Positions 56,073 through 64,000 of a stretch of DNA of 64,000 nucleotides are shown in pieces. The position numbers were made by a program, and so were the translations under genes. How positions within the stretch are numbered: the first letter of the stretch is position 1; the number at the start of each line of letters is the position of its first letter. The stretch comes from Hymenobacter mucosus. Lineage in GTDB: Bacteria > Bacteroidota > Bacteroidia > Cytophagales > Hymenobacteraceae. The stretch covers positions 372,001 to 436,000 of the forward strand of contig NZ_FZNS01000001.1 in NCBI RefSeq assembly GCF_900188255.1. Reading direction: 5' to 3'. Below the pieces are notes generated by a model that saw only the letters and a list, made by a program, of their open reading frames with translations, was not told the DNA's origin and made no database searches.

Positions 56073-57227
56073 ATGCTAGCAATGGATTACCGAGGCCCCA
56101 AGCGGGTCCGAGCCGTTCAAAAACCAATGCCCGAAATCAAGCATCCACAAGATGCCATTGTTCGGGTGTTGCGCACCTGCATCTGCGGTTCCGACCTGCA
56201 CCTGTACAATGGCAATGTGCCCGATACCCGCGTGGGCTCCACTTTCGGCCATGAGTTTGTGGGTGAAGTTGTTGAAGTTGGCTCGGAGGTAACAAAGGTA
56301 AAAACTGGCGACCGAGTGCTAGTACCGTTTAATATTGCCTGCGGCGAGTGTCACTTCTGCCGTCAGGGCATGTTTGGCAACTGCCACGAGTCGAACACGG
56401 AGGCCACGGCCGTAGGAGCTATTTTCGGCTACTCACACACCGCTGGCGGGTTCGATGGTGGGCAGGCCGAATATGCTCGCGTGCCGTATGCCAACGTGGG
56501 CCCTACCATTATTCCAGCCGACATGGACTTGGATGATGCAGTGCTGCTGACCGACGTGGTACCCACTGGGTATCAAGCCGCCGAAATGGCTGGTATTCAG
56601 AAGGGTGACACCGTAGTAGTATTTGGGGCCGGCCCCATTGGGATTATGGCCGCTCGTTGTGCCTGGCTGTTTGGCGCTGGCCGTGTTATCATCATCGACC
56701 AGGAAGATTACCGCTTGGAGTTTGCGCGCAACTACTCGTACTGCGAGGCATACAACTTCAAGGAGATGAACGACCCGGTGGTGTTCATCAAGAAGATAAC
56801 GGACTGGATTGGTGCTGACTGCGTAATTGACGCCGTTGGAGCGGAAGCCGCTGGTAATACCATGCAGACCATTACGGGGCGCAAACTACTGCTACAGGCA
56901 GGTTCGGCTACGGCACTGCACTGGGCTATTAACTCCGTAAAGAAAGGTGGCGTTGTGTCGATTGTAGGCGTATACGGTCCTACCGACAACCTTGTACCCA
57001 TTGGCAACGTGCTGAACAAGGGCCTTACCATCCGGGCCAACCAGTCTTCGGTGAAGCGCTTGCTTCCGCGCCTGATTGACCACGTGCAGAACGGCGTACT
57101 CAACCCCAAAGGCTTGATTACCCACCGCCTGCCCCTGGAGGAAGTAGCCGATGGCTACCGTATGTTCTCCGCCAAGCTGGACAACTGCATTAAAACCGTG
57201 TTGCTTCCTCCCACCGCTAACCAGTAA
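56073..57227 (+). CDS. zinc-dependent alcohol dehydrogenase
   Basis: 384 residues, medium-chain zinc dehydrogenase. Start 56073 (MLAMDYRGPKRVRAV) or 56082. Catalytic zinc: CICGSDLHLYNG and GHEFVGEVVEVGS; structural zinc: CGECHFCRQGMFGNC. Rossmann site VVVFGAGPIGIMAARC, with D/E at the end of strand two favouring NAD. It belongs to the formaldehyde-dehydrogenase-like group; substrate unknown. A hypothetical gene follows after 12 bases. Confidence 0.94.
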   Translation: MLAMDYRGPKRVRAVQKPMPEIKHPQDAIVRVLRTCICGSDLHLYNGNVPDTRVGSTFGHEFVGEVVEVGSEVTKVKTGDRVLVPFNIACGECHFCRQGMFGNCHESNTEATAVGAIFGYSHTAGGFDGGQAEYARVPYANVGPTIIPADMDLDDAVLLTDVVPTGYQAAEMAGIQKGDTVVVFGAGPIGIMAARCAWLFGAGRVIIIDQEDYRLEFARNYSYCEAYNFKEMNDPVVFIKKITDWIGADCVIDAVGAEAAGNTMQTITGRKLLLQAGSATALHWAINSVKKGGVVSIVGVYGPTDNLVPIGNVLNKGLTIRANQSSVKRLLPRLIDHVQNGVLNPKGLITHRLPLEEVADGYRMFSAKLDNCIKTVLLPPTANQ

Positions 57228-57239
57228 CACCGCCCAACC

Positions 57240-57770
57240 ATGGAAAACACAACAATCGACCCTACGCAGATTAAAGGTTGGGGTATAGACGCTGACCCCA
57301 AGAACGACCCGACCTACCCCATGCGGGACCGGATGAACGTAGGGGAAGACCCCGATAACAAGCACCGCCCCGATTCCTTGCAGCCCGTTGATACGGAAGT
57401 ACTGCGCTCCATTGAGCGGCCCAACGTATCCGCCGTGTTCGGCACGCCAGCTCCCCCCCGCGGAGTAAGCGGTCTGATTCGCCGGGCGGCGTTTAAGTAC
57501 AGCGAGAACCGCTACCGCCACTGGCTGCCCCTAGTACTAGCCGACCGCGTAAGTGTGGTAGAAGGCATAGTAGATGACTTAGCCCACGGCAAAGTGCCCA
57601 ATATCTGGGCCGAAAAAGGGTATGACGTAGAGTGGAAGTATAACCGCACAGCCTTCATCACTAAGATGGCCGTAATTGGGTTGGCAACTGCGGGCGTTGT
57701 AGCCCTGCTCAGCTCGGGTGGTAAGAAAAAGAAGAAGCACGTAAAGAAAGATTACTTGAGCCGGTTCTAG
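57240..57770 (+). CDS. hypothetical protein with C-terminal anchor, downstream of ADH
   Basis: 176 residues, not recognised. Polar N-terminal part (ENTTIDPTQIKGWGIDADP, PTYPMRDRMNVGEDPDNKH), an IRRAAFKYSENRYRHWLPL segment, and one C-terminal helix (MAVIGLATAGVVALLSSG) followed by KKKKKHVKKD. It should sit in the membrane by its tail with most of the chain in the cytoplasm. Likely cotranscribed with the dehydrogenase. Confidence 0.78.
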   Translation: MENTTIDPTQIKGWGIDADPKNDPTYPMRDRMNVGEDPDNKHRPDSLQPVDTEVLRSIERPNVSAVFGTPAPPRGVSGLIRRAAFKYSENRYRHWLPLVLADRVSVVEGIVDDLAHGKVPNIWAEKGYDVEWKYNRTAFITKMAVIGLATAGVVALLSSGGKKKKKHVKKDYLSRF

Positions 57771-57827
57771 TTCGAGTTTTCTTAACTGCGCGTAAGCAGA
57801 GAAGAAGGTAAGCATCGCCTCATCTTC

Positions 57828-57886
57828 CCTCCAAAAAGCACAACGGCCCCCAGCTAGTAGCTGGGGGCCGTTGTGCTTTTTGGAGG
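57828..57886. terminator. bidirectional terminator, 28-bp stem
   Basis: 57828-57855 pairs perfectly with 57859-57886 around AGT, between convergent genes ending at 57770 and 57892. The longest perfect stem in the window. Confidence 0.88.
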
Positions 57887-57891
57887 CTGCG

Positions 57892-59805
57892 CTATTTACG
57901 GCCACTAATAATTTCATCTACCACCAATGGGTCGAGTAGCGTCGTCGTGTCGCCCAGGTTGGTAGTGTCTCCCTCCGCTACTTTGCGCAGGATGCGGCGC
58001 ATGATTTTGCCAGAACGTGTTTTGGGGAGGCCCGATACCAATTGAATCTTATCGGGCTTGGCAATACGCCCTATTTCAGCCACAATGGTTTCGATAATGC
58101 TGGCCTCTATCCGCTGGCGCTCTACTTCCGCCTCGGGCACGCCTTCAGGGCAAATCACGTAGGCGTAGATGCCCTGGCCCTTCACATCGTGCGGGAACCC
58201 CACCACGGCTGATTCTACCACGTGGCTGTTCTGGTTGATGGCGTTTTCAATTTCCGCCGTGCCGAAGCGGTGGCCCGATACGTTAATCACATCATCAACG
58301 CGCCCAATAATGCGGTAGAGCCCGTTTTCGTCGCGGCGGGCACCGTCGCCGGTGAAGTAGTAGCCGGGGTAGGGCGCAAAGTACGTTTGGCGGGCGCGCT
58401 CATGGTCTCCGTAAGTTGTGCGAATAATGCCCGGCCAGCTCTGCTTAATGGCCAGATACCCTTCCTGGTCGTTGCCTTCGATTTCGGAGCCATCTTGATT
58501 GAGCAGGACGGGTAGTACCCCTGGCAGTGGCAAGCCAGCACGAGCGGGCACCGAGGGCGTAATACCTGCCAGCGCCGAAATCATGACCCCACCGGTTTCC
58601 GTCTGCCACCACGTATCGACAATGGGGCAGCGCTCCTTGCCGATGTGCGTGTAGTACCAGTGCCACGCTTCCTCATTGATGGGCTCTCCCACCGACCCCA
58701 GCACCCGCAAAGAGTCAAGGGAGTAGGCCAGCACGTGGTTAATATCGTGGGCCATGAGGCTGCGAATAGCCGTGGGGGCGGTGTAGAACACCGTAACTGA
58801 GTGCTTATCAATCACCTCCCAAAACCGGCCGGGGCTGGGGTAGGTGGGCACGCCCTCAAACATAAGCGAAGTAGCGCCCGCCAGCAACGGCCCATAGAGC
58901 AGGTAGGTATGGCCCGTCACCCACCCAATATCGGCCGTACACCAATAAATGTCGTTTTCCTCGATTTGGAACACGTTGCGGAAGGTGTAATCGGCCCACA
59001 CCATGTAGCCAGCAGTGGTGTGCACTACCCCTTTGGGCTTGCCGGTGCTGCCAGAGGTATACAAAATGAAGAGCGGATCCTCGGCGCCCATTTCTTCGGC
59101 CGGGCAGGTTTTGGCCACGCCCTCGGCTTCTTCGTGGTACCACACGTCGCGGCCCTCCTGCATGTGCACGGGCCAGCCTAGGTGTTCGGTTACAATCACG
59201 CGGCGCACGCTGGGGCAGCTTTCCAAAGCCTCGTCTACCACGCGCTTTACTGGAATTTGCTTGGCCCCGCGGTTTAAGCCATCGGACGTGAGCACCACGG
59301 TTGCTTGGGCATCATTAACGCGGTCGGCAATAGCATTGGCCGAGAAGCCCGCGAAAATAACGGAATGAATGGCGCCAATGCGGGCGCAGGCCAGCACGGC
59401 AATAGCCAACTGTGGAATCATGGGCATATAGATGCACACCCGGTCGCCCTTCTCTACTCCGTTGTTGTGCAGCACATTCGCAAAGCGGCACACTTCCTGG
59501 TGCAGTTCGCGGTAGGTCAGGCGCAGGTGGCGGGTATGCGGGTCGTTGGGCTCGTACACAATGGCGAGCTTATTACCCCGGGTGCTGAGGTGGCGGTCCA
59601 GGCAGTTCTCCGTGATGTTGAGGCGGGCGCCCTGAAACCAATCATTATGGCCAGCAGCCATATCGGAGTTCATCACCGAGTCCCATTTGCGGCGCCACGT
59701 AAAGGGCTCCGCTACTTCCGCCCAAAATTGCTCGGGGGTTTCGGTGCTGCGGCGGTACGCCTCATGGTACTCTTCCAGGCTGCGGATGCGGGCATGTTCA
59801 GGCAT
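57892..59805 (-). CDS. acs: acetyl-CoA synthetase
   Basis: 637 residues. AMP-forming enzyme that converts acetate, ATP and CoA to acetyl-CoA. P-loop LYTSGSTGKPKGVVHT, VDTWWQTETGG for the carboxylate and AMP site, GRVDDVINVSGHRFGTAEIE hinge, and GLPKTRSGKIMRRIL with the regulatory Lys near residue 600. The receiver gene is 52 bases upstream, and the transporter-kinase gene beyond it. Confidence 0.97.
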   Translation of the reverse strand: MPEHARIRSLEEYHEAYRRSTETPEQFWAEVAEPFTWRRKWDSVMNSDMAAGHNDWFQGARLNITENCLDRHLSTRGNKLAIVYEPNDPHTRHLRLTYRELHQEVCRFANVLHNNGVEKGDRVCIYMPMIPQLAIAVLACARIGAIHSVIFAGFSANAIADRVNDAQATVVLTSDGLNRGAKQIPVKRVVDEALESCPSVRRVIVTEHLGWPVHMQEGRDVWYHEEAEGVAKTCPAEEMGAEDPLFILYTSGSTGKPKGVVHTTAGYMVWADYTFRNVFQIEENDIYWCTADIGWVTGHTYLLYGPLLAGATSLMFEGVPTYPSPGRFWEVIDKHSVTVFYTAPTAIRSLMAHDINHVLAYSLDSLRVLGSVGEPINEEAWHWYYTHIGKERCPIVDTWWQTETGGVMISALAGITPSVPARAGLPLPGVLPVLLNQDGSEIEGNDQEGYLAIKQSWPGIIRTTYGDHERARQTYFAPYPGYYFTGDGARRDENGLYRIIGRVDDVINVSGHRFGTAEIENAINQNSHVVESAVVGFPHDVKGQGIYAYVICPEGVPEAEVERQRIEASIIETIVAEIGRIAKPDKIQLVSGLPKTRSGKIMRRILRKVAEGDTTNLGDTTTLLDPLVVDEIISGRK

Positions 59806-59857
59806 GGGTGGTTAGTCGGTTAAGGGTTGTAGATTGAGTTCGGGAGGCTTGGAAAAA

Positions 59858-60238
59858 TTAAGCGGGGGTAGCCAGTAGCTCTTTCACCGTTAGCATCAGC
59901 TGGCGGGTGCTGAAGGGCTTGGGCATGTACACGTCGGCCCCTACCTCATAGCCCTTCTGAATGTCGGCCTCCTTGCTTTTGGCCGAGAGGAAGATAACGC
60001 GGGCGCTGGCGCGGTCGGGACGCTGGCGCAGATGGCGGCACACCTGGTAGCCATCCACATCGGGCATCATTACATCCAGGAGCACTACGTCGAAAGCGGT
60101 GCGGTCTACGGCCTCCAGGGCCTCGGTACCGTTACGGGCAATGCTAACCTGGTAGCCGTTTTTGCGCATCAGAAATTCGAGCGACATAACTATGTTGGGC
60201 TCGTCATCGACAATGAGAATGTGGGGTGTCGTCGGCAT
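59858..60238 (-). CDS. single-domain response regulator
   Basis: 126 residues, receiver only. IVDDEPNIVMSLEFLMRKN, phosphoacceptor Asp55 in VVLLDVMMPDVDGYQV, Ser-Ala in IFLSAKSKE and Lys in YMPKPFS. No output domain, so it signals by protein contact or as a phosphate relay. It sits between the kinase gene and acs and is the obvious partner of that kinase. Confidence 0.95.
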   Translation of the reverse strand: MPTTPHILIVDDEPNIVMSLEFLMRKNGYQVSIARNGTEALEAVDRTAFDVVLLDVMMPDVDGYQVCRHLRQRPDRASARVIFLSAKSKEADIQKGYEVGADVYMPKPFSTRQLMLTVKELLATPA

Positions 60239-60320
60239 GACGGTAAAGAGCTAAGCAGTTTTCGGAAAGGCGGGGAGTGTATGGCGGAAGAAACAGAGCG
60301 GAAGAAAATACTACAAGTGA

Positions 60321-63083
60321 CTATGAGGAGGTTGTAGAGGTAGCAGCGCCTACCGGCAACTCAAATGAAAACCGCGCTCCTTGCTCCGGCGCGCTTTCCA
60401 CCCAAATGCGGCCGGCATGCAGCTCCACGATTTTCTTGGTAATGGCTAGGCCAAGGCCGGAGCCTTCCGGCTTGCGCATAGTTTGGTTGCGGGCCTGAAA
60501 AAATTTGTCGAAGATGAGCTGGTGAAATTCCGGGTCAATGCCTTTGCCATTGTCCTGCACCGTGATGCGCAGCGTATCGGTGGCAGCCCCCACTACCACC
60601 GCAATGCGGCCCAACCCATCGGGGCGGCACGACTTGATGGCGTTACTCAGGAGGTTTACCAGCACCTGCATCAGTCGGTCCCGGTCGCCGGATAAGGGCG
60701 GCAGGCCGGGCGGCACCGCCACATCCAGGTAGATGTGCTTGTCGCGCAGGAGTTGCCCCACGGCGTCGAGGGCATCGGTAATGACGTCGGCCACGTCTAC
60801 GGGGGCCTTTTCCAGGGTGGCCTTACCCGATTCGTACTTTTCCAAGTCCAGCACCAGCGTAATCAGTCGGCTAAGCCGTTCCGACTCCTTGGTGATGGTA
60901 ACGAGAAACCGGTGGCGCTCTTCCTCCTCCATGTCGGGGTTGTCGGTTAAGATTTCGGAAAGAGCACGGATACTGGTGAGGGGAGTGCGCAATTCGTGGG
61001 TAACCGTATACAGAAATTCGTCTTTGTGCTGATCGAGCTCCTGTAGCTGGTCGTAAGCGGCTTGCAATTCGCCCGTGAGGCGCTGCAGTTGGCGCTGCTG
61101 CTTCTGTAGCTGGCGGTTGGCTTCCAACAGTTGTTGGCTTTCTTTTAGGATGCCTACCACGTTGTCGAAGCTGATGTCCTCCACTCCTACCGACGAGCGA
61201 AGGAGCAGCCGCGCCGAGGCTGGGCCGATAGAACCCGCCAGCAGCTTTTCGGCGTAGGCTAGCAGGCGCGGGTCGGCCTGGATAGGCGTAACACCTTCCG
61301 TGATGTGGGCATCGGGAAACCGCTCTTGGAAAGCATGCAGGGCCTGGTTTGCGCGCTTTTTGCCTAAGAAGCCGGTGAGCAAGGCTCGTAAATCTGGCAG
61401 CGGCGCGGCCCCCTGCCAACTGGCAGGCCCCTCAAACAAACTACCCGACCGAAATACGTCTACAAACACATCGGCCTGGTGTTCCTCCAAGGCAGAGGGC
61501 GCCCGCAGCAACGACACGCCCACGTACAGCCCCACGTTGAAAAACCAGCTCCAAAACAGGCCGTGCGAGAGGTAGTCGAGGCCTTCTAGTCCGAACAGCG
61601 CGAAGGGCCGCAGTTCGCTTCGCCCAAACAAGCCATCGGTAAGGACGGAGCTTGGCAGCAACTCGGGCCCTACCATAGTGGGCAGCACCAAAGTAAAAAA
61701 CCACACCACAAAGCCCGCCAAGATGCCCGCCGTGGCGCCGCGCTGGGTGCCGCCCTTCCAGTAAAGCCCTCCCACTACCACCGGCACAAATTGTGCTACC
61801 GCCGCAAACGACACCAGCCCAATATTTACTAGGGGTAGCAGGTGGCCAACCTCGGCGTAATAGCCATAGGCCAGTAGCAGCACCAGCACCACGGCTAAGC
61901 GCCGACTATGCAGGGCTACTTGGCCTAGATAAGCAAACCAGTTGGGCCCCTCGCCCCGGGCAGCCGGCACGCGCACCAGCAAGGGCATGAGCAAATGGTT
62001 GCTCATCATCACGCTGAGGGCAATGGTTTCGACGATAATCATGGACGAAGCAGCCGACAGTCCGCCGAGGTAGATCAGCAGGGCCAGCCACGGCTGCCCG
62101 GCCTGCAAGGGCAAGGCCAGCACAAACGTATCAGCATCAAAGTGCGCATCCCCATCAAGCAAGCGCCCCCCAAAAGCCAGGGGCAGCACAAACAGGTTAA
62201 TGATGATGAGATAGAGCGGGAACAGCCACATGGCCTTGCGCAAGTGGTCCTCGTTTACGTTTTCTACTACCGACACCTGAAACTGCCGCGGCAACAGCAG
62301 AATTGCGGCCATACTGAGGATCAGCAAAGTAAACCATTGCCCCCCGCTGGTGCCGGCCCCCTGTAGCGTAAACAGTTGGCTTAATTGAGGAACCGCAGCG
62401 GCACGCTCAAACACGTCGGCGAAGCCATCAAATAAGCCATAGGTCACAAACAAGCCGGCCGCCAGAAAGGCCACCAGCTTCACCAGGCTTTCCAGGGCCA
62501 CGGCCAGCACCATACCCTCGTGGCGCTCAGTAGCTTCAATGGAGCGAACCCCAAAGATGATGGTAAAAAACGCCAGGGCTACCGTCGTCACGAAGGCCGA
62601 CGACACGGCCACGCCGCCGCTGGCCAACAAGGTTTCGCCGCCCCCCGTGAGGATGTCGAAGGAGGCGGCAATGGCCTTGATTTGCAGGGAGATGTAGGGA
62701 ACCACGCCTAGCACGCACACGACCGTTACGAGGGCGCCAAGCCAGGCGCTTTTGCCGTAGCGAGCGGAAATAAAATCGGCAATGGACGTGAGGCGCTGCA
62801 ACCGGCAGACACGAATAATCTTACGCAGTACCAGCCAGGCAGCCGGGGCCATGAGCGTAGGCCCCAGGTAGATACCAATGAACTCCAAACCAAAGTGGGC
62901 TGCCCGTCCTACCGAGCCGTAGTACGTCCAGGCGGTGCAGTATACTGCCATGCTCAGCGCGTACACGTACGGATTGCTCACTAGGCTCCGCCGCGCTGCG
63001 GAGCGGCGCTCCGCAGCGTAAGCTACCGCGAACAGAAGCGCGAGGTAGCCGAAGGAAAAGCCAATGACAAGCAGGGTGTTCAA
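60321..63083 (-). CDS. sodium:solute symporter-like sensor histidine kinase
   Basis: 920 residues. SLC5-type transporter domain of about 12-13 helices (about 1-530; YALSMAVYCTAWTYYG, ISLQIKAIAASFDILTGGG), a STAC-like link (about 540-640, with EKLLAGSIGPASARLLLRS), a coiled coil (about 645-685), then DHp with His696 in TVTHELRTPLTSI and HATPase with NLLSNAIKSC, DNGKGIDPE, FDKFFQARNQ and GSGLGLAITKKI. This is the CbrA/PutP-kinase layout. It may sense transport of its substrate. Followed by the receiver and acs. Confidence 0.95.
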   Translation of the reverse strand: MNTLLVIGFSFGYLALLFAVAYAAERRSAARRSLVSNPYVYALSMAVYCTAWTYYGSVGRAAHFGLEFIGIYLGPTLMAPAAWLVLRKIIRVCRLQRLTSIADFISARYGKSAWLGALVTVVCVLGVVPYISLQIKAIAASFDILTGGGETLLASGGVAVSSAFVTTVALAFFTIIFGVRSIEATERHEGMVLAVALESLVKLVAFLAAGLFVTYGLFDGFADVFERAAAVPQLSQLFTLQGAGTSGGQWFTLLILSMAAILLLPRQFQVSVVENVNEDHLRKAMWLFPLYLIIINLFVLPLAFGGRLLDGDAHFDADTFVLALPLQAGQPWLALLIYLGGLSAASSMIIVETIALSVMMSNHLLMPLLVRVPAARGEGPNWFAYLGQVALHSRRLAVVLVLLLAYGYYAEVGHLLPLVNIGLVSFAAVAQFVPVVVGGLYWKGGTQRGATAGILAGFVVWFFTLVLPTMVGPELLPSSVLTDGLFGRSELRPFALFGLEGLDYLSHGLFWSWFFNVGLYVGVSLLRAPSALEEHQADVFVDVFRSGSLFEGPASWQGAAPLPDLRALLTGFLGKKRANQALHAFQERFPDAHITEGVTPIQADPRLLAYAEKLLAGSIGPASARLLLRSSVGVEDISFDNVVGILKESQQLLEANRQLQKQQRQLQRLTGELQAAYDQLQELDQHKDEFLYTVTHELRTPLTSIRALSEILTDNPDMEEEERHRFLVTITKESERLSRLITLVLDLEKYESGKATLEKAPVDVADVITDALDAVGQLLRDKHIYLDVAVPPGLPPLSGDRDRLMQVLVNLLSNAIKSCRPDGLGRIAVVVGAATDTLRITVQDNGKGIDPEFHQLIFDKFFQARNQTMRKPEGSGLGLAITKKIVELHAGRIWVESAPEQGARFSFELPVGAATSTTSS

Positions 63084-63147
63084 CGCGTAAACAGGAATGA
63101 AGTGGGTTATAGATTAGTTGGGCGAAGGCAGTTCCGTTGCTTTTTGG

Positions 63148-63372
63148 CTATTTATCATCGCCCCGCCGGACTAGCCAGCCCGTGAGCAACACCAGCAGCC
63201 CCCACGTGAGCAGCACGTACAAGTACAGCACCGGGATTCCCCCTACCCGGCCGTGGTGGTCAAAGACAGCCAGCAGAGGAAAGTTGAGCAGCACCGCAAA
63301 CAGCACCGCCACAAACAGCAGTTGCTGGCCACGTCGTTGCTCTGGCCGCTCCTGAGGGGAGATGGGAGGCAT
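63148..63372 (-). CDS. small two-helix membrane protein
   Basis: 74 residues, start 63372 (MPPISPQERPEQRRGQQLL). Two helices: LLFVAVLFAVLLNFPLLAVF and VLYLYVLLTWGLLVLLTGW. Its place just before the SLC5-like gene recalls YjcH-type small partners of sodium:solute symporters, though the sequence itself is not diagnostic. Longer upstream frame is rejected. Confidence 0.7.
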   Translation of the reverse strand: MPPISPQERPEQRRGQQLLFVAVLFAVLLNFPLLAVFDHHGRVGGIPVLYLYVLLTWGLLVLLTGWLVRRGDDK

Positions 63373-63447
63373 AAGAAGGCGGTAAAAGCAGATGAATAAA
63401 CTTCTAACGGGTTGGCCGGATCCGTGAAAAGCGAGGCACTGTTCGCA

Positions 63448-63482
63448 CAAAATCCGCCGAACCAAGGGCCCGACGGATTTTG
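63448..63482 (-). terminator. terminator of MHS-type transporter
   Basis: CAAAATCCG (63448-63456) pairs with CGGATTTTG (63474-63482), with further pairing inside. Lies just after the transporter stop on the minus strand. Confidence 0.65.
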
Positions 63483-63509
63483 CAGTTACAGAACGCGTCG
63501 GGTAGTGCC

Positions 63510-64000
63510 TCAGTCCATGATGCGCACATTGCGCACGTCACGCATGTAGGCAATGCCAATAAAGAAGCAAATCAGCGCCACAATGGTTGGGTATGCCAGG
63601 CCAATGAGGCTGCTGTACTCTTTGGCAAACGTGCCTTCGGGCTGGGTTGTGGCCCACACCCCAATCCAAGTGGCTACCAGCGGCACAAAGCCCCCAAATA
63701 CCCCGTTGCCGATGTGATAGGGAACGGATAGAGACGTGTAGCGAACTTTGGTTGGGAACATTTCTACCAAGTAAGCAGCAATAGGACCGTACACCATAGT
63801 CACGAAGAGCACTAAGCAAAACGTGAGGCCAATCATGGCGGGAATGTTAGGCGTCAGGGCCTTCATTACGGCAGGAACGGCTTTACCAGCAGCGTCTACC
63901 GTAGCGGGCGTGATTTCCGTGAGGGGGCCAGCAAATGCTTTCAGACCGTGGAACAATGGGATGGTAAACAAGGCACCGCAAATCATACCCGTCATGATGA
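63510..64000 (-). CDS. MHS-type MFS transporter, C-terminal part
   Basis: Cut by the right edge; 163 residues seen, reading on from the window limit. It shows the last helices of a metabolite:H+ symporter of ProP/MHS type: LTFCLVLFVTMVYGPIAAYLVEMF, then the loop PTKVRYTSLSVPYHIGNGVFG, and a closing LAYPTIVALICFFIGIAYM. The N-terminal half is outside. It probably imports a small carboxylate or osmolyte; the neighbouring acs and sensor suggest carbon supply. Confidence 0.88.
   Translation of the reverse strand, partial: IMTGMICGALFTIPLFHGLKAFAGPLTEITPATVDAAGKAVPAVMKALTPNIPAMIGLTFCLVLFVTMVYGPIAAYLVEMFPTKVRYTSLSVPYHIGNGVFGGFVPLVATWIGVWATTQPEGTFAKEYSSLIGLAYPTIVALICFFIGIAYMRDVRNVRIMD

Noticed and set aside
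59305..59823. 172-residue plus-strand frame
   Set aside because: Antisense shadow of acs.

Overview
The window looks like a chromosomal segment from a Hymenobacter-like member of the Bacteroidota (Cytophagales). The evidence is: a secreted M1 peptidase with a type IX secretion C-terminal tail, a large surface protein with a gliding-motility-associated C-terminal domain, bifunctional RibBA, LytS/LytTR-type signalling, many small lipoproteins, and several -7 boxes of the Bacteroidota form TAnnTTTG upstream of genes. Coding DNA is G+C-rich (high fifties to about 60 percent by eye). Three stretches are clearly AT-rich: 21850-23092, part of 27461-27560, and about 53040-53600. I see no rRNA, tRNA, CRISPR array, insertion sequence, prophage or conjugative module. 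Most of the window is ordinary housekeeping and accessory chromosome.

Layout. 1-7796: end of a DUF2147 gene, an unknown protein, the M1 peptidase divergent from the gliding-type surface protein plus a TonB-domain lipoprotein, a cytochrome oxidase subunit III homologue and two small overlapping genes. 8024-14871: TapB/DUF3108-like protein, DUF4920 lipoprotein, ligA, a rhodanese, a polysaccharide deacetylase lipoprotein, dapA and a coupled membrane protein. 14872-21849: LutA-like protein, HMG-CoA lyase, M23 peptidase lipoprotein, unknown lipoprotein, and a subtilase/beta-barrel operon. 21850-23326: a 1.2 kb gene-free AT-rich stretch leading to a small AT-hook protein. 23402-29971: M28 peptidase, SixA-like phosphatase, DUF1028 protein, an osmoprotectant-type ABC importer (ATPase plus permease/binding-protein fusion) and a TIGR04283-type glycosyltransferase. 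30186-37828: OmpR-type two-component pair, small secreted proteins, surE, DoxX, an M14 peptidase. 37866-46590: a frameshifted small gene, ribBA, proC, two glycosyltransferases, a K+ channel and dnaG. 46797-53531: an EreA/ChaN-like secreted protein, a pair of LytS-type kinases with a LytTR regulator, Mrp, NifU and an AT-rich lipoprotein gene. 53719-64000: fumarylacetoacetase, CobC-like phosphatase, zinc alcohol dehydrogenase, then acs with a receiver protein, a transporter-kinase fusion, a small membrane protein and the end of an MHS-type transporter.

How genes work together. Fumarylacetoacetase and HMG-CoA lyase both release acetoacetate, and Acs feeds acetate into acetyl-CoA; the CbrA-like sensor beside acs probably senses a carbon or carboxylate substrate. 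The two kinases at 48208-50487 and the LytTR regulator are one transcriptional unit.

Most interesting points. (1) In the ABC fusion protein at 27712-29268 the two halves of the binding-protein domain are in reversed order, that is, circularly permuted relative to OpuCC. (2) The first of the two LytS-type kinases lacks both the phosphoacceptor histidine and the ATP-binding asparagine and looks like a pseudokinase partner of the intact second one. (3) An AT-hook mini-protein sits next to the only long gene-free AT-rich stretch. No complete new defence or mobile system was found.
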